Below are positions 31,346 through 43,990 of a DNA stretch of 64,000 nt, one piece after another. Position 1 is the stretch's first letter. Each line of letters opens with the position of its first letter. Below the pieces are notes generated by a model that was given only the letters and a program-made list of their open reading frames with translations, was not told the DNA's origin and searched no databases. The stretch is from Tanypteryx hageni (taxonomy: Eukaryota > Arthropoda > Insecta > Odonata > Petaluridae), in the NCBI GenBank assembly GCA_028673005.1, contig CM054115.1, positions 6,555,501 to 6,619,500 on the forward strand, read 5' to 3'. Made by a program: the position numbers and the translations under genes.

Positions 31346-33330
31346 GACTTATTGCTACCTAGTTAAACTCTTTCGGAACTAAATAAGCAAAATGGGGAAT
31401 ATCCCGGGAATAACTGAAAGGATGAAATCGATATTTCTCCAGCAAATTCATTTGTTATTTAAGGCTGTTTGAATTTGTAAGAGAACTGTTCTAAGGTTGA
31501 AACTTTACGGTTTCTGACCAAAGCAACCCGACCTGTAATGGATAGCACTTATTCTTAGAGCTATCGTGGAATGTAGTTTTTAATACGTAATGAGTTTGGT
31601 TGGTTCGGTATCCATGAAGGTTTGATGATACTTGACCCGGTTCCTTACTCGCTGAACGTGACTTGGTTAATGCAGGCATTAGGGTGATTGTTGCCTAATA
31701 TACCGACTGCAACACTGGATCCTGCTCTGAAGAATTCTAAGATAACATCCGTGTATTAGGGCTATAACTGGAGTCCGTCAAGAGCCTTTATTCCCTTTGC
31801 AACGTGAAGTGGTTGTGAGTTTTATCGTTTATTTAATAATGGATTTTTGTACTGAGAGACAACTGTCGCGTTATCTACGTCGGCTGCAAATTGGAGAGTA
31901 CATTTTATGGGAAGTATTGACTTAATAAAAATATTTGCCTTTATCTGATTCTGTTGTATGGTGTGGATTTTATGAGAATGTGGATAGAATTTTATAAATA
32001 GTGAAGTTACTGAAACAGAAACATTAACAATGGATTTCCAATTCGTAGTCATGTTTTCACCCTGTTAAGTTGGCTTCTATATTAATCACTATAGTAGTGC
32101 ACCAATGAATGGGGAACCACGAAAATTCGGCTCTTTAAAATACGAGTACGTATAACAATGGAATACCTGTTTATACAGATTTATCGCCTAGATTCGAGCA
32201 TCTAGCTCCAGAAGTTTCCTTTAATGTTTACAATTAGATTTCTTACCTATCATTTTCGTTGTTCCTCTGTTCAAATTCTTGGCGATTTGTTCCTGCATAT
32301 ATGAGCTCTGTGATTATTTTTTCCATTATCCGAACTCTGCGCCTTAAGCGCTACAGATACGTAATCATACTCGGTTCTGCTCCAATATATTTGAATTACA
32401 GAATAAAAATTGTTTTATGCGGGTTAATTTTTTATGAATCCGACATTTACAAAGGCGATTTAGCCAAGTCTAGAAATCGCCTTTTAAGGGCAGCGCAGCT
32501 AATGCGATAACTTGGTCTTAAAGACCGGTAGATAGACCCTCGTATCTTTGTTAGTTTTTCTGTTCATAATATTGAAAATTGAAAGGCAAAGAATGTCTTT
32601 GTTTACCCTTTTTATTACCCCAATAATGCAAAAGTGCTAACGAAATTTTTCATTCCTTTATTTATAATAAGCAAGTTGAAATTAAACACACAAAACGCAG
32701 TGTTGTAGTTCTCTTCCAAAATACTATTTTTGTAAAATCCGAGGAATCCTACGTTTGATAGTTTTTAATCTCTATTGTTCGAAACGATATCTGAAGAGAT
32801 TCATGGCCGAGGATTACGTGATTATGGAAATTAAACAGATTTTTTAAATGGTTTCTCTTTCCATGACTTACATATTCCTTGAATTATAATTACAATTAAT
32901 TTAGAAACAAGAATCGCCTCATAAATCTCCTAGGGTTTACCCAGTTGTTATATTTGCGTGTTTAGGTCGTGCATCGCCCATCCTCCCAGCTGTTTTTGCC
33001 GCTACCGAGAGCACACAGTCATTTTGGAGTTAATCTAGAAATCCGTAAAATATACGTCGGTCGCTTTGTTAAGCGAGAAAAAGGATTCTCCAATGGCACG
33101 TGGTCTCCGCCATGATTTAAATGAGGACATTAGAAGCTTCGCTGTTATACAATTCGGCCGGCAACGTGGAGGTCGATGTGAGTTCCTTCTTCGGACGCAC
33201 GCACGTGTGCCCGTCTCCTTTCGGAAAGAATGAAGTTTTCTCGCGGTGAAAAAAATTCCATCGCTTATCATAAAATACGAGGACGGAATTTTCCGCGTCC
33301 TTACGGTTAGTGGCCCTTTTACTTCATCCT
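31346..33330. other. Unassigned DNA
   Basis: No gene or transposon terminus recognised. A gggaatatcccgggaata block at about 31395 resembles aaatatcccgggaacacggg at about 20118, probably two ends of one unidentified repeat. Around 32960-33300 GC content rises. No supported coding sequence. Confidence 0.35.
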
Positions 33331-33339
33331 TTTCGTCTG

Positions 33340-33720
33340 CAACCCTTTTTCCTTTCCCTATACCTCTCCTATATCCCTCCTCTCCCTCTTTTCCTCTTTC
33401 CTCCCTCCTTTCTCCTCTCTCTCCCTCCCTCCTCCTCTCTACTTTCCCCTTCACCTCTCTTCTCTCCTCTCCACCTCTCTTCTCTCTCTCCCTTTTTTTA
33501 TCTCTCCCCCTCCTTTCTCCACTCTCCCTCCTTTCTCTTCTCTTTCCCTCATTTCTGCCTTCTACTTCCATTCTTTCTCCCTACTTTCGGCTCTCTCCAT
33601 CCTTTCTTTTCTCTTTTTTTTATCTCATCTCACTTTCTCCTCTTACCTCTCTTACATCCATTTCGCACGTTATTCCTCTCAGTGTTCCCATTTAATAGTA
33701 TTCCCTAATTTTCCCTCTTC
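33340..33720 (+). repeat. Pyrimidine (CT)-rich low-complexity tract
   Basis: Almost purely C and T on the plus strand. Long open frames on both strands (Ser/Pro/Leu-rich on plus, Arg/Glu/Gly-rich on minus) arise from the base bias. A second tract follows at 34110-34320. Confidence 0.9.
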
Positions 33721-33781
33721 CATAATAGAAAGTAGCAATGCTTCATCCTCACAGCTTTCCCACCAGGAGTTTCTTCACCTT

Positions 33782-33845
33782 CCCTATCCTTCGCCTTCCA
33801 TATCCTTCGCCTTCCATATCCTTCGCCTTCCCTATCCTTCGCCAT
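33782..33845 (+). repeat. 16-bp tandem repeat, four units
   Basis: Unit cc(a/c)tatccttcgcctt repeated four times with one-base changes, next to the CT-rich tract. Confidence 0.85.
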
Positions 33846-34943
33846 CCTCTTTTACTCACTTGGAATCTAGATTCAATACCACCGCTGCGAGGCCGTTTTA
33901 TGCCCTTCAGGATACTTCCTCGACTTGGCGCATTCAGTCGAGGGAGTACCGCACAACACTTCCTTTCCTTTTCGAAGAATGATAACCCTTTCTATCTCAT
34001 GTAATCTTAAAACGAGGCTAGGGCGGTGCCAGGTGTATCTCTCAGACACCATCGTTCGCTTTCTTTATGCCTCTGTCGATCCTTTCATCAAATGTAATGC
34101 ATGGTTTAATGGTCTTCTTTCGCTGCCTCTCTCCCCTATTCTATCTCTCTCCACAATGCCTTTCTCTGCCCCTCCTCCCTTCTAAACATTTCCTCCACGT
34201 GTCTCATTTGGTCTGTACTCTCTTTTGAACCCGTCTTTCTTCTCTCTCCCTCTAATAATATTACCTGATTCTGCTTTCTCTCTCTTTTCCCACTCATCCC
34301 TCCTTCCTACCTTTCCTTTCCCATCATATTCCCAATTTTTACTTATATACATAGTATTCCAATCGCGATACGGAAATATACACGTTTTATCTATCCCTGA
34401 TTCCAAAGAAATGATTTTTGCAAAAACATACTTTTCATCTAACTCAGTAGTGCTCAACGATGGCAGTACCGCCCCCCCAATGGGCATTAAGGATTTTTTT
34501 TGGTGGGGGGCTAGACCTTTATTAGTACATTTATACACTTCGTCATTTTTTGCCAATGCCCACTGCAAGAGGGTATAATGAATATTGTGATTGTTTTTTC
34601 TAATGAGGCAATGAAGCCATTAAAATTAAGTGAGCAATTAATAAAGAAGCTTCCTGATAAAACCCATACTTAACATACTTCCTTGCTTTGAAGGAAAAAG
34701 TCAAAAAACCGATTTCTGTCCATGAATTGTTTAAGTAATCCATGCTTCAGACAAATAAAGCACTTATTGCTTCATACTAAATATCACTACGTATTGCAAA
34801 ATGTGATAAGGGGCATAATATTGGAGAGAAATTGATATTACCAGCTGTGATGGGCATTATTAGCACAATGGCGAGACATAATGAAAGTGATATTACCTCA
34901 TTAATTCCACTAAGCAACAATTGTATCAAGAAGAATTGTCAAG

Positions 34944-36270
34944 ATGGCTAGTGATATAGAAAGTCAGTTATTCAATCAACTACGGAATACAGAATTTGCA
35001 TTACACCTTGATGAGTCTACATTGCAAGATAATGAGGCCTTACTTATTGCTTATGTGCACTATGAAAAGGAACAAGAAATCATAGATTTTTTTGCTAAAT
35101 CATTAACAACAGATTACAAGGGTTTGTCGATATTTCAACTTGTTGAGTGTTTTTTTTCAGTGAAAAATATTCCTCTCACAAACGTTATTGCATGTGCAAC
35201 TGACAGTGCATCAGCAATGATTGGTTGCCAGCATGTTTTTATATCTCACCAGTACCTGGTGTCTTAGCCATTCATTCTGTTATCCATCATCAAAATTTGG
35301 TTGCAAAAAATTTGAGTGAATGACTGCACAAGTCATTGCATACTATAATCACTGCATTTAATAAAATCAAGGTTCTTCCTTTGAATGAGCGTTTGTTTCA
35401 TGAACTATGCCATACAAATGAAGAAGAATATGAACGCCTTCTCTTTTACATGGAAGTTAGATGACTTTCAAAAGGCAGTTATTTGAAGCGGTTTTACGAG
35501 CTGTATGAAACAGTAATTGAATTTCTTAAATAATTTGATAAGAAATTATCGGTAGAAATCGAGATGATGCGACAATGTGGTCTAACAGATATTTTTGAAA
35601 AGATTAATGTAGTTAATGTGAAGCTTCATGGAAATAAAATGGATCTCATCAAGGCAAAGGGAATCATTATGGCTTTTATCAGCAAATTGGCTTTGCTTAA
35701 AAATAATGTTGGCCCTCGAGAACTTCGCCAATTTCCATCATTGCAGCAATTGAGTAGAGACAAACTTTTGAATAGCGAGATAGAAATTTATTGTGCTCAT
35801 CTCGATTTACTTGAGTAAGATATGTTGATAGGGATTAAGGATCTAAAAGAGCTTGTTGTACATGATTGGGTTATTAATCCATTTTGGCCAATGTGTAAAG
35901 AGTATGTCCAGATTTGCATGAAGAATTAACCTCTTCAAATGACTTTGAGGCCAGGGTTTTACTTTACTTTACTTTTACTTTACTTGAGTAAGATATGTTG
36001 ATAGGGTTTAAGGATCTAAAAGAGCTTGTAGTACATGATTGGGTTATTAATCCATTTTGGCCAATGTGTAAAGAGTATGTCCAGATTTTCATGAAGAATT
36101 AACCTCTTCAAATGACTTTGAGGCCAGGGTGCGGTTCAACCAAACTGGTTATGAAGAATTTTTGATGAAACAATGATTAATATACCCTCATGTTTGGCAA
36201 GAAGTAAAGTTATTTTTCCTAACATTTCTAATGTCTTATTTAGTAGAGAAGGGTTTCGGTGCTGTAGTGC
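34944..36270 (+). pseudogene. hAT transposase relic, SCAND3/ZBED9-like
   Basis: Pieces in order: ESQLFNQLRNTEFALHLDES, ACATDSASAMIGCQHVFIS, then out of frame EEYERLLFYMEVR with a stop where LSKG should follow, YLKRFYELYETVIEFL, DIFEKINVVNVKLHGNKMDL, HDWVINPFWP, and finally VWQEVKLFFLTFLMSYLVEKGF of the C-terminal domain (about 36190-36260). Numerous stops and frame changes. The sequence around HDWVINPFWP is tandemly duplicated (35808-35957 and 35981-36130). Old and inactive. Confidence 0.8.
35808..36130 (+). repeat. 150-bp tandem duplication split by TTTAC microsatellite
   Basis: 35808-35957 and 35981-36130 differ at only a few positions (for example gggattaagg versus gggtttaagg). The 23-bp spacer is built of ttactt words. 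The duplication postdates most of the decay of the surrounding pseudogene, because both copies carry the same stops. Confidence 0.9.
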
Positions 36271-36573
36271 ATCTGCTAATAAAGTAGAGGCCCAAGCCCA
36301 TTTGTTTTTTTTATTAACTGTGTGGAATAATATTTATATAAGGGGCAGTTGCAATATTTTTCGGCAAATGAGGGCATTCGGTTGAAAAAGTCTGGGAACC
36401 TGATCTAACTGTCTATACAAGGATCTAGGACCGAAACCAAAAGCGAATAATATTTCGTAAATCATCCCAAAGACACTAATGACTAAATGTATAAATGTTG
36501 TTTAATTGGATGAAACTATCTTTTCAAACCTTTATTTCACATATAATGTCAGGAAGAAATTACATAATATTAT

Positions 36574-37696
36574 CATCATCATCATAGGTAGTCTGTCCGT
36601 AGACAGGTGCATGATTATTCCTGGTTAAACCTCCATATACTCCTATTTTCTGCTGTCCTCTTCATATCTTGATAACTCTCTTTCCCTTTCAAATCATCTA
36701 TCAGCTGAAACCTTTTCCTACCTCTTACCCTTTTTCCATCTAGCTTTCCTTCTAACATATCTTTAATCATATTCTCTCTCCTCAGGTAATGTTCAACCCA
36801 GTTTGCCTTCCTCTTTCTAATAGTCTGTATAATCATTTGCTTCTCTACTACTCTTTGAGCACTTCATTGTTTTTCATCCTATCTGTCCATTTTATCCTCA
36901 GGTTTCTCCTTCAAGTCTACATTTCAAAGCTTTCCAAGCATTTGATGTCATTTTTCCTTAGCGTCCATGTTTCTGCCACGTGCAAAGCTATATTCCATAC
37001 ATAGCATTTTATGAACTTCTTGTGGATATCTTCCCTTATATTCCCCGTAATTAGGTGTTTCTTTCTTCTGAAAGCCGCTTTTGCTTTTCCTATTCTAGTC
37101 CTGATCTCATTCGTGCATTTTGCTTCTCTTGTTTTGATGCTTCCAAGGTATTTATAATCTGAAACTTGTTCTAAAGGCTTTCCTCCAATACTTATGTTCA
37201 GATTCTCTTCTTTGCCCGATATTCAAATGACCTTGGATTTTTCTGTATTTATTTCCATACTACATTTTCTACCTGTTATTACTAGTCTATTTATCATTTT
37301 CTGGAGTTCCTCTTCCTTTCTTGCTAGAAGTACTTGTTCATCCGTTTATTTTACTGTTCTTATTATCCTTCCTCCAATTTTGAAATCTCCTGTGCCTTCT
37401 AACACTTCTTGCATTACACTTTCTCCATATATATTGAATAGGGTCGGCGATAGGCAGCAGCCCTGTCTTACTCCTCTACCAATATTTACTCCTCAGGTGT
37501 CCGCATTGTCTAACATGGCCTCTACTTCTTGATTCACATATTAACTCCTGATCAGTCTCCTGTCTTTCCACTGTACATCTATTTCCTTTAATATCTTCAT
37601 CAATATTACCCAATTTACTCCATCAAAGGCATTCTACCAGTCTATGAGCAGCCCTGTCTTATTCCTATGTCGATATTTACTCTGCAGGTGTCTGCA
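36574..37696 (-). mobile_element. 5'-truncated RTE-type LINE
   Basis: Same family as 9598-12863. The 3' end has the same short triplet tail (catcatcatcat on plus) and the same terminal sequence (ggtagtctgtccgtagacag). A 10-bp direct repeat ATAATATTAT at 36564-36573 and 37697-37706 fits a TSD. Remaining coding matter on the minus strand: RT motif region (about 37480-37330) and the C-terminal tail (RKANWVEHYLRRENMIKDML, about 36830-36740). Near the 5' end, 37645-37690 repeats part of 37460-37505, so the truncation point is rearranged. Many stops. Confidence 0.85.
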
Positions 37697-37785
37697 ATAA
37701 TATTATATTTGTTGTTAAATGCTCTCTGTTCTAAAATATATAGTGAGAACAGTTCTTATCATCATTAGTTATGTATATTTATATA

Positions 37786-40063
37786 CAGGGTGTTCCTAAA
37801 TTATACCGACAAAATGATAGGGGTTGTAGGGTGGCATGCCTGATGTGTCAAATACCCAGTCCCTGTGTCTGGAGCAGATTCCTGTTCGAGCTACGAGGTG
37901 AGAAATCTTGTACCTAAGTGCCTTATGTTAAGGCTATCCTAGTGCTTTGCACGCCATCTGTGATGTACTGCTTTGGTGCACAGTGAAATGTTTTGCTCAC
38001 ACTGTTTACTTAGTATAGCTTTCCAGCGTGAGTGTATGGATTGCAGATGGTGCATTTGGTGGCAGGTGTGTTTGCCGTGTTAGAAGAAAAAGAAATGGTA
38101 ACTGCAGGACATAACACCATGTTTTATTAACCCACAATTACCATACTGAGTATTAGTGATTGTGATTTCTCAGCTTTTTTCTGATCTTGAGATTTCACTT
38201 TTTTTGCAATATTTTTTTCCTCGAGAAGTCAAGAATTTATCCTGCCTTCTCGAGAAATCTCGAGAATGAAAAAATTGCCATATGAGAATTTTTATTAAAT
38301 ATCTTTTTCTTAAAAAGTAGTATTGGGAAGTAAGGATGCTAAAATATTTTAAAATTAATTTTAATTAATATTTCTCTAGCACGGGGATACGAGACAATAA
38401 ACCATTTGGCCTAACTGTTTGGGCCAAAAATCGCATGGAAGCAGGAATCCCTACTGATTGGGAAGCATAATGGCTGAATCCCATGCTCAGGGACACCTTG
38501 TGTGTAAGGACCAAGTTCCCGGAAGAATTTCTTTGCCTTCCCCCTTCACCCTCATAAATACTAAACCTTTTATGAGCAAAGCAATGCAAAGGGAAGAATT
38601 TTTGAGTCTTGAGAGGATACAAAATGACACGACCCAGTGCGCTGCTCAGTCCTCCACCTCCTACTAAAATCTATTACTCTGGGTTTTCCCAGCTTGCCAG
38701 GCAGAAAATTGCCTTCAAACAATAGAGGTATATATCGTACCGCACGTGACAAATAGAATGGCAAACAAACCGATGCCCGGACCAGAGGACCTCAAACCAT
38801 AGTGATTTTTCCTTCTGCCTTTCACAGTTTCAAGTTACACTTTTTGATACAAAACTCTGAGGTTCCACGTTACAGAGAGGCATTCCTATGAAGTATGGTA
38901 TCATTATGCAGTATGCATTCTAGATTTCCAGCTTTGGTAGGTTTCTGCCTTATACAAATTCCGCCTTTCACAAGTTTCACTGTATGTGTGAATCCACACT
39001 TCTTCTTCTTATGTTTCATCCATAGCCAATAAGCCCGGAATCTCATAAGAGAAACTGCATTGTCTGTATGAAATATGAGCCACTTGTTCATAGCAAGTCT
39101 ATTTACACTCTCTGTAAGCAGAACATTGGTCGTGAGCTCATAGCTCTTTGATTAATATTTTCAACCACGTCCCTCAGATAGTGACTACGTCTGAATTGAG
39201 GGAGAGTGCTATCGGGGAAAATAGATGCATTAAGAAGATTCAAAGGTTCCTATTGTTAAATTCATAGAAGGCGAGCATCCAGAGAAGGGTGAAAACAAAC
39301 GAGTTGAGTTTGTTGATGGGAAGATACGGGTGATATATCTCGCCGCCCATTTTCGCAAAAACGCATCGAATAGAGTGGCCGTGACCAAATGGTGGGCTAT
39401 ATTCTGTTAAAACAGACACAAAGAATCAACGTGTATAAACAACGTAATAACAACGCCGAGAATGGCACCACATAAGTGAAGAATCAGACTGCAAAACAAA
39501 CGAAGCTGTGATACTTTGCAAATATATAAACTGCTAGAGACTGTACTGTTAGGTCATTATATAAACTTTTCATAAAAGAGTTCACACAAACAGACATCCT
39601 ATGGAAAATAGGCTAAAAATGTAAAATACTTCATAGTTTAAAACGAAAAAGTTTCTCGTGAATCTCGAGAAAATTTTTTTGAGACTCAAGATTCTTGAAT
39701 TTTGGAGAAAAAAATTTCTCAAAATGAATTTGAAAGAAAGGGAATTTCTCTAGAATTCTCGAAAAATTTCTCCGTGTTGCAAATTGAATCACAAGCAACC
39801 TGGCTGCGAGGGAAAATATCTGCCTCTTGACTGACTGCATTTTCATACACGAGCCTCTTCATGTGTTCCCAAACAAATAGATCCAGAGGATTGAGATGCA
39901 GGGAGCAAGTTGCCTAATAGACACCGGTTGCTTAGGTACAAGATTTCTCACCTGGTAGCTTTAACAGAAAACTGCTCCGGACACAGGGACCGGGTGTTTT
40001 GCACATTGGGCATGCCACCATACAACCCCTATCATTTTGTTGGTATAATTTAGGAACAACCTG
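37786..40063 (-). mobile_element. Tc1/mariner-like element with ~130-bp TIRs
   Basis: Flanked by TA on both sides. The left end begins CAGGGTGTTCCTAAATTATA and the right end, read on minus, CAGGTTGTTCCTAAATTATA; similarity extends about 130 bp inward (to gtacctaa). The interior is mostly unassigned; two regions (38190-38290 and 39640-39770) share tctcgaga/gagaattt-like words and may be a further inserted element. A short transposase remnant is present at 39780-39905. Confidence 0.75.
39780..39905 (-). pseudogene. Tc1/mariner transposase C-terminal remnant
   Basis: Minus strand reads LHLNPLDLFVWEHMKRLVYE followed by NAVSQEADIF. This resembles the end of the DDE/D domain of Tc1/mariner transposases (SPDLNPLDxFxWGxxKxxVY). 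Only about 40 codons remain; the rest of the transposase could not be found between the TIRs. Confidence 0.6.
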
Positions 40064-40734
40064 TATGTATATATCTCTCTTTAATATAAAAGACTTGTGT
40101 ATGGACCTCCTAGGTGTCCCATGCCACATTCTAAGGCACTTCTAGAAAGACTGAAATTTGACATGCTGGTCCGTCATAGTTCACAACCAATGGAAAAAAT
40201 CAAAAATCCGAAAAATTCGCATTTTGACACCATTTTTCCTTTTCAATATCCCATAAGAAAAGCCTGGGATTCAATGGAGGACATTCTAAATATGCTTTTT
40301 TTAATTGCTTAAAACTGAGATACGAACATGGGATAAAAATGTTTTGTAGATGAAAGAATGATGAGTTTTATGTTTAAAGATGAAGTTCGTATCCATGCCA
40401 AATTAATATAAATATTTGTTTTTAATCGCAAATAAAGCATATTTTTGTGAGGCACAACAATGAAAATTTTTAACTACCATAGCAGTGAGATCAAGGCTTT
40501 TAAAAGGGAAATGGCTATCTAATTAAAGATTGCTTTGGTTAGACACTTTGAATAATAATAAATAAGGATGTTATAATGAATTCTTGATCTAATCAACTCG
40601 CCAAAAATGATTTGCTGCAAACCATAGACTAAACATTCTCCTTACCATTGGGGTTGTTTTTGTCACTGCTCCTCAATTTTTCACACTCTCTACTTTTAAG
40701 TCGTCTTTTTTGTTTGTTCTTTGTTTGCACCTTT

Positions 40735-40945
40735 GGGATAACAGGAAGTTGTATGGGGGAATGGGGAGAGTGAAAGAGAGAAGGAAGGAGAGAGAGAGAA
40801 GAGAAAGAGAAGGGTAGGAGGAGGGAGAGAATGAGGGAAAGAAGAAGTTTGGGAAAGGGTCAAGGCATGTAGGTAGATAGAGAGAGGGAGAGAGAGATGG
40901 ACATAGAGAGGGACATAGAGAGAGGGGGATAGAGAGGGAGGGATG
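40735..40945 (+). repeat. Purine (GA)-rich low-complexity tract
   Basis: About 200 bp of almost pure G and A with gagagaga and tagagagg words. The minus-strand open frame (40673-40957, Ser/Pro/Leu-rich) is a composition artefact. Confidence 0.9.
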
Positions 40946-40949
40946 ATAT

Positions 40950-42540
40950 TTCATCACTCATGCATGACCACACTTTTATCTTTGTTTTGAAGTATACTAC
41001 TGTTTAGGACAGTCCATGGGATCAAATATTGTATTCAACAAGAAAATTAACCACATTTCGAATTAAATTAACTTAAAGCAACAAAAAATCCTATATGGTA
41101 GCCAGGAGAATGGCAATGACGTCATATTATCAGTTACTTTGAATTATCTGATATCGAATTAATGAGGTTTTCTTGTATTTTATTTTAAATTTTGAAAATG
41201 TATATTTGAACTTATTGTAAAAGTAGTCTTCATTACTCTGCTAGGCATATTCAAATAAAAGGGAGAAATAAGCTTCAATTTTGTGGCTGAGTCATCTGCT
41301 TGTGTAAAGGTGCTCATAGTTATATGCAAGGAAAATCATCCAAATGTTGAAGTGAAACAAAAACAGAACAGAGCTCTCTGAGATGCACCTGTTATGATTT
41401 TATGTCATGCACATAGAGGATTAATGCCTGATGCAATAGTTCAATGATAAATGTGCTAATGTTTTTTTCTTATTGGAAGTTTTACAGTTCTTTTAGTTGT
41501 TGCATAAAAATATAATCTATGGAATTCTGGTAATACCTATTTATTTAACCTCAACAAGCATTATCTTAAAGAAACATTCTTAGTTGGAAACTGTTTATTC
41601 ATTTTAAATATTTACTCATGACATGTGCCGATTTTATAGTTTTTCACAGAAGTAGTTATGATCCATTGTTATTGCATGGGAAAGGAAGTTGTGAATATCT
41701 TGAGAAATACTGTATGAGGAGGCTGTCCTTAGCAAGGGATAGATTGGTCTTCATTGGTCCTTCTTTCCCTTCTTGGTTATTTCTGTTACTTACCTAGAAG
41801 ATGAGTGTCAAGTCCATCGCTCATTTTTTAAGTATTGAGTTTTATGGGATTGAGTGGCAAATTTTCTTTGATATCAAAGGAAAAACATTAGGGATAATAA
41901 GTTATGCTTGTTGTTCAACTAAATATGATAGGAGTAAATACACTGTAATTGCCATTAACAAAACATCTAAATAAGGATATCTCACATTGATATAATAGCA
42001 GTGTTTACCATGCATTAATATCAGCAAGAAATTTCTTGTCATTTGTATTAATGAAAAGTGCTAGATATTTTGTTTTCCTATTGTTGAGTATTTTTGCATT
42101 TCCATTGTCCTGTCAGTTTTCCATTTATGATGAGAGCCTCAAATGCGACAAATTGATTCACTTGAGTAAAGATAAACATGCTACTGCCTGATGCTTGAGT
42201 TGAAAAAAGCATTTAGTTTTAAAATTGTGTTGCTTTGATGTAGTTTAATACAAAATGGGTAATTTAGTTGGCTATGGCTAACTTGAGTTTTGACAACCAA
42301 GATAAATTACACCAAGGAGCTGTCTAAAGTGGCTCCAATCAATCATTTAACAGCAGTGTTGCCACATACAACCACTTGCCCTGCCTTTCCCCTTTGCTCC
42401 AGCTTGGATGTGAAATGACACCAGCACCCTCTGCTTTGATCTACATCAGTGCGTAAATCAGACATCTCTTACTATAGTTGAAATAGCCTCTTCTTCAATA
42501 CTTTGTCGACCTTTATTCATTCATCCGCATTCAGAAACGC
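40950..42540. other. Unassigned DNA, no transposon signature
   Basis: I see no terminal repeats, tandem arrays or coding motifs. With 42640-43870 this is the longest stretch of the window without a recognisable element, and the best candidate for intron or intergenic host DNA. No exon could be supported. Confidence 0.35.
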
Positions 42541-42552
42541 AAAAATTGATCT

Positions 42553-42623
42553 GCTACGATAGTGCAGTGGTAGAATATCCACCCGGCAAGTGGAAGACCC
42601 GAGTTCGATTCCCGGTCATAGCA
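42553..42623 (+). tRNA. tRNA-like gene, Gly-type body with GGC anticodon (possible pseudogene)
   Basis: The body follows tRNA-Gly spacing: acceptor GCTACGA with TCATAGC (6 of 7 pairs), D arm GTGC-AGTGGTA-GAAT (A box agtggtag), perfect anticodon stem TCCAC with GTGGA, 7-nt loop CCGGCAA, T arm CCGAG-TTCGATT-CCCGG (4 of 5 pairs, B box gttcgattcc) and discriminator A. The loop gives anticodon GGC (an alanine anticodon) and has C instead of the near-universal U33. One mismatch each in acceptor, D and T stems. A T6 Pol III terminator follows at 42627-42632. It could be a diverged tRNA gene, a tRNA pseudogene, or the head of a SINE. Confidence 0.6.
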
Positions 42624-42626
42624 GAC

Positions 42627-42632
42627 TTTTTT
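42627..42632 (+). terminator. Pol III terminator of the tRNA-like gene
   Basis: TTTTTT three bases after the discriminator, the usual position for a tRNA gene terminator. Confidence 0.6.
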
Positions 42633-42639
42633 CTTGTTT

Positions 42640-43870
42640 CAAAATTATTCCCCTTTATTCATTACATTATGTAAAATGATTGACAGTGGACTACATTCAT
42701 TCATGCTTGTTTGAGTCTTGTAGGTTAATATCATGATGTGTTCCAAGTGAATAATATCAAGGCTGTTTATTACTAGCCACAAGCATTGTTGATATTGCCA
42801 CTAAGTACTAGCAGAAAGCCATCCTTGCTGCTGTACCCTACTGCTATCCTGCCCCCAATCCAATAATAATGTGTTTTAGCTGTTGGTGTGGCTTTCTTAC
42901 ATGTCATCAAGAAATAGAATCTTTGCATTGTAACCCTCTGAAAATTTGTAATGAGATTGAGGTACCTGTTTTAGCAGGTTAGCTCATTATGGCTGTGATT
43001 CATCATTATATGAATGCAGACTTATCTTTCCTTAGACAATTGTAGAGTTGGTTGGGAATGAACAGGCAAAGGAACCTAATGTCTGGTAAAGGGTGGAGAT
43101 GGAAAATATACTCTAGATTTTGACAGCTATGTTTGATATTGCCTCTGTACCATTTTTAGTGGAAAATTATTTGTCATCTTCTGCTTCCATTTACACTATC
43201 ATATTAATTTTAATGTATTTATGAATGAATATGTAGGTCGGTCCAATATAAAAGTTGTAAAAATGCCTAATTGTTTCAAATTTCTATTGTATGTATAAAT
43301 ATATTTTATTTATCTAAGAATACATCTAGATGTATCAGTATACACTTGGGAAAGGATTTTTTATAAACAAAGTTAGCTAAATGTGAAAAAGCTAAGTGGA
43401 AAGCAGTGTTGTATATGTTATTTCAAATTATATGGAGGAAAGAAGAAAAATGAGGCCTCTTAACAAGCATTAGATGATATGTATAACAGGGGATAATGCA
43501 GCTGGTGAATTCATAGAATTATTATTGCAAATAGATCTTGGAAATATTCCAAATATTAATCAATGAATCGCTAAAAGTAATTGGGCCAAGTTACATCCAC
43601 ATTGCTTTTCTCATGGTCAGTTTTATGTTGCATGTTTGAGAGTAGGTAACTGAAATAATTTGTATGTATATTCTTTTGGCAAGTAGCAAGACCATCAACA
43701 TAGATTATACGTAATTATTGTAAAATTGCTTTCAATCTTTTTTGAAAATTATGGAGATTGAAGAAGCTAAAGTTATGACATCAAAGTCATGAAAGACCAT
43801 TGGTACCTAACAATGGAAGCTTAGCAAGATACTAATCAAAATAGCCAGGGCAAAGAATGGGCTGTTCTTC
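42640..43870. other. Unassigned DNA
   Basis: No recognisable gene, terminal repeat or tandem array. Confidence 0.35.
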
Positions 43871-43875
43871 TAGTG

Positions 43876-43990
43876 CACTGCTTCCCAAACTATGGTCCGC
43901 AGACCATTTGTGGTCCGCAAAGTTATCCAAAATGTAATTTTTTAGAATGAACCGAATATTTAGTTGAATTTTTTTTGGAAAAAGTTAATT
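43876..43990 (+). mobile_element. hAT left-end fragment
   Basis: Begins CACTGCTTCCCAAACTATGG then tccgcagacc with a second ggtccgc, the appearance of Charlie-type hAT ends. No matching right end with the preceding 8 bp (TTCTAGTG) was found downstream. Confidence 0.45.

Larger units (their letters stand above)
34445..36402 (+). mobile_element. hAT element (SCAND3/ZBED-like) with perfect 8-bp TSD
   Basis: The left end begins CAGTAGTGCTCAACGATGGC at 34445; the right end, read on the minus strand from 36402, begins CAGGTTCCCAGACTTTTTC. Flanked by ATCTAACT at 34437-34444 and 36403-36410. Length 1.96 kb including a transposase relic on the plus strand. Confidence 0.8.

Noticed and set aside
33035..33571. 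178-codon minus-strand frame rich in Arg, Glu and Gly
   Set aside because: It is the complement of a nearly pure C/T tract; composition alone keeps it open and opposite-strand frames are equally long.
40673..40957. 94-codon minus frame rich in Ser, Pro and Leu
   Set aside because: Lies on a GA-rich tract; a low-complexity artefact.
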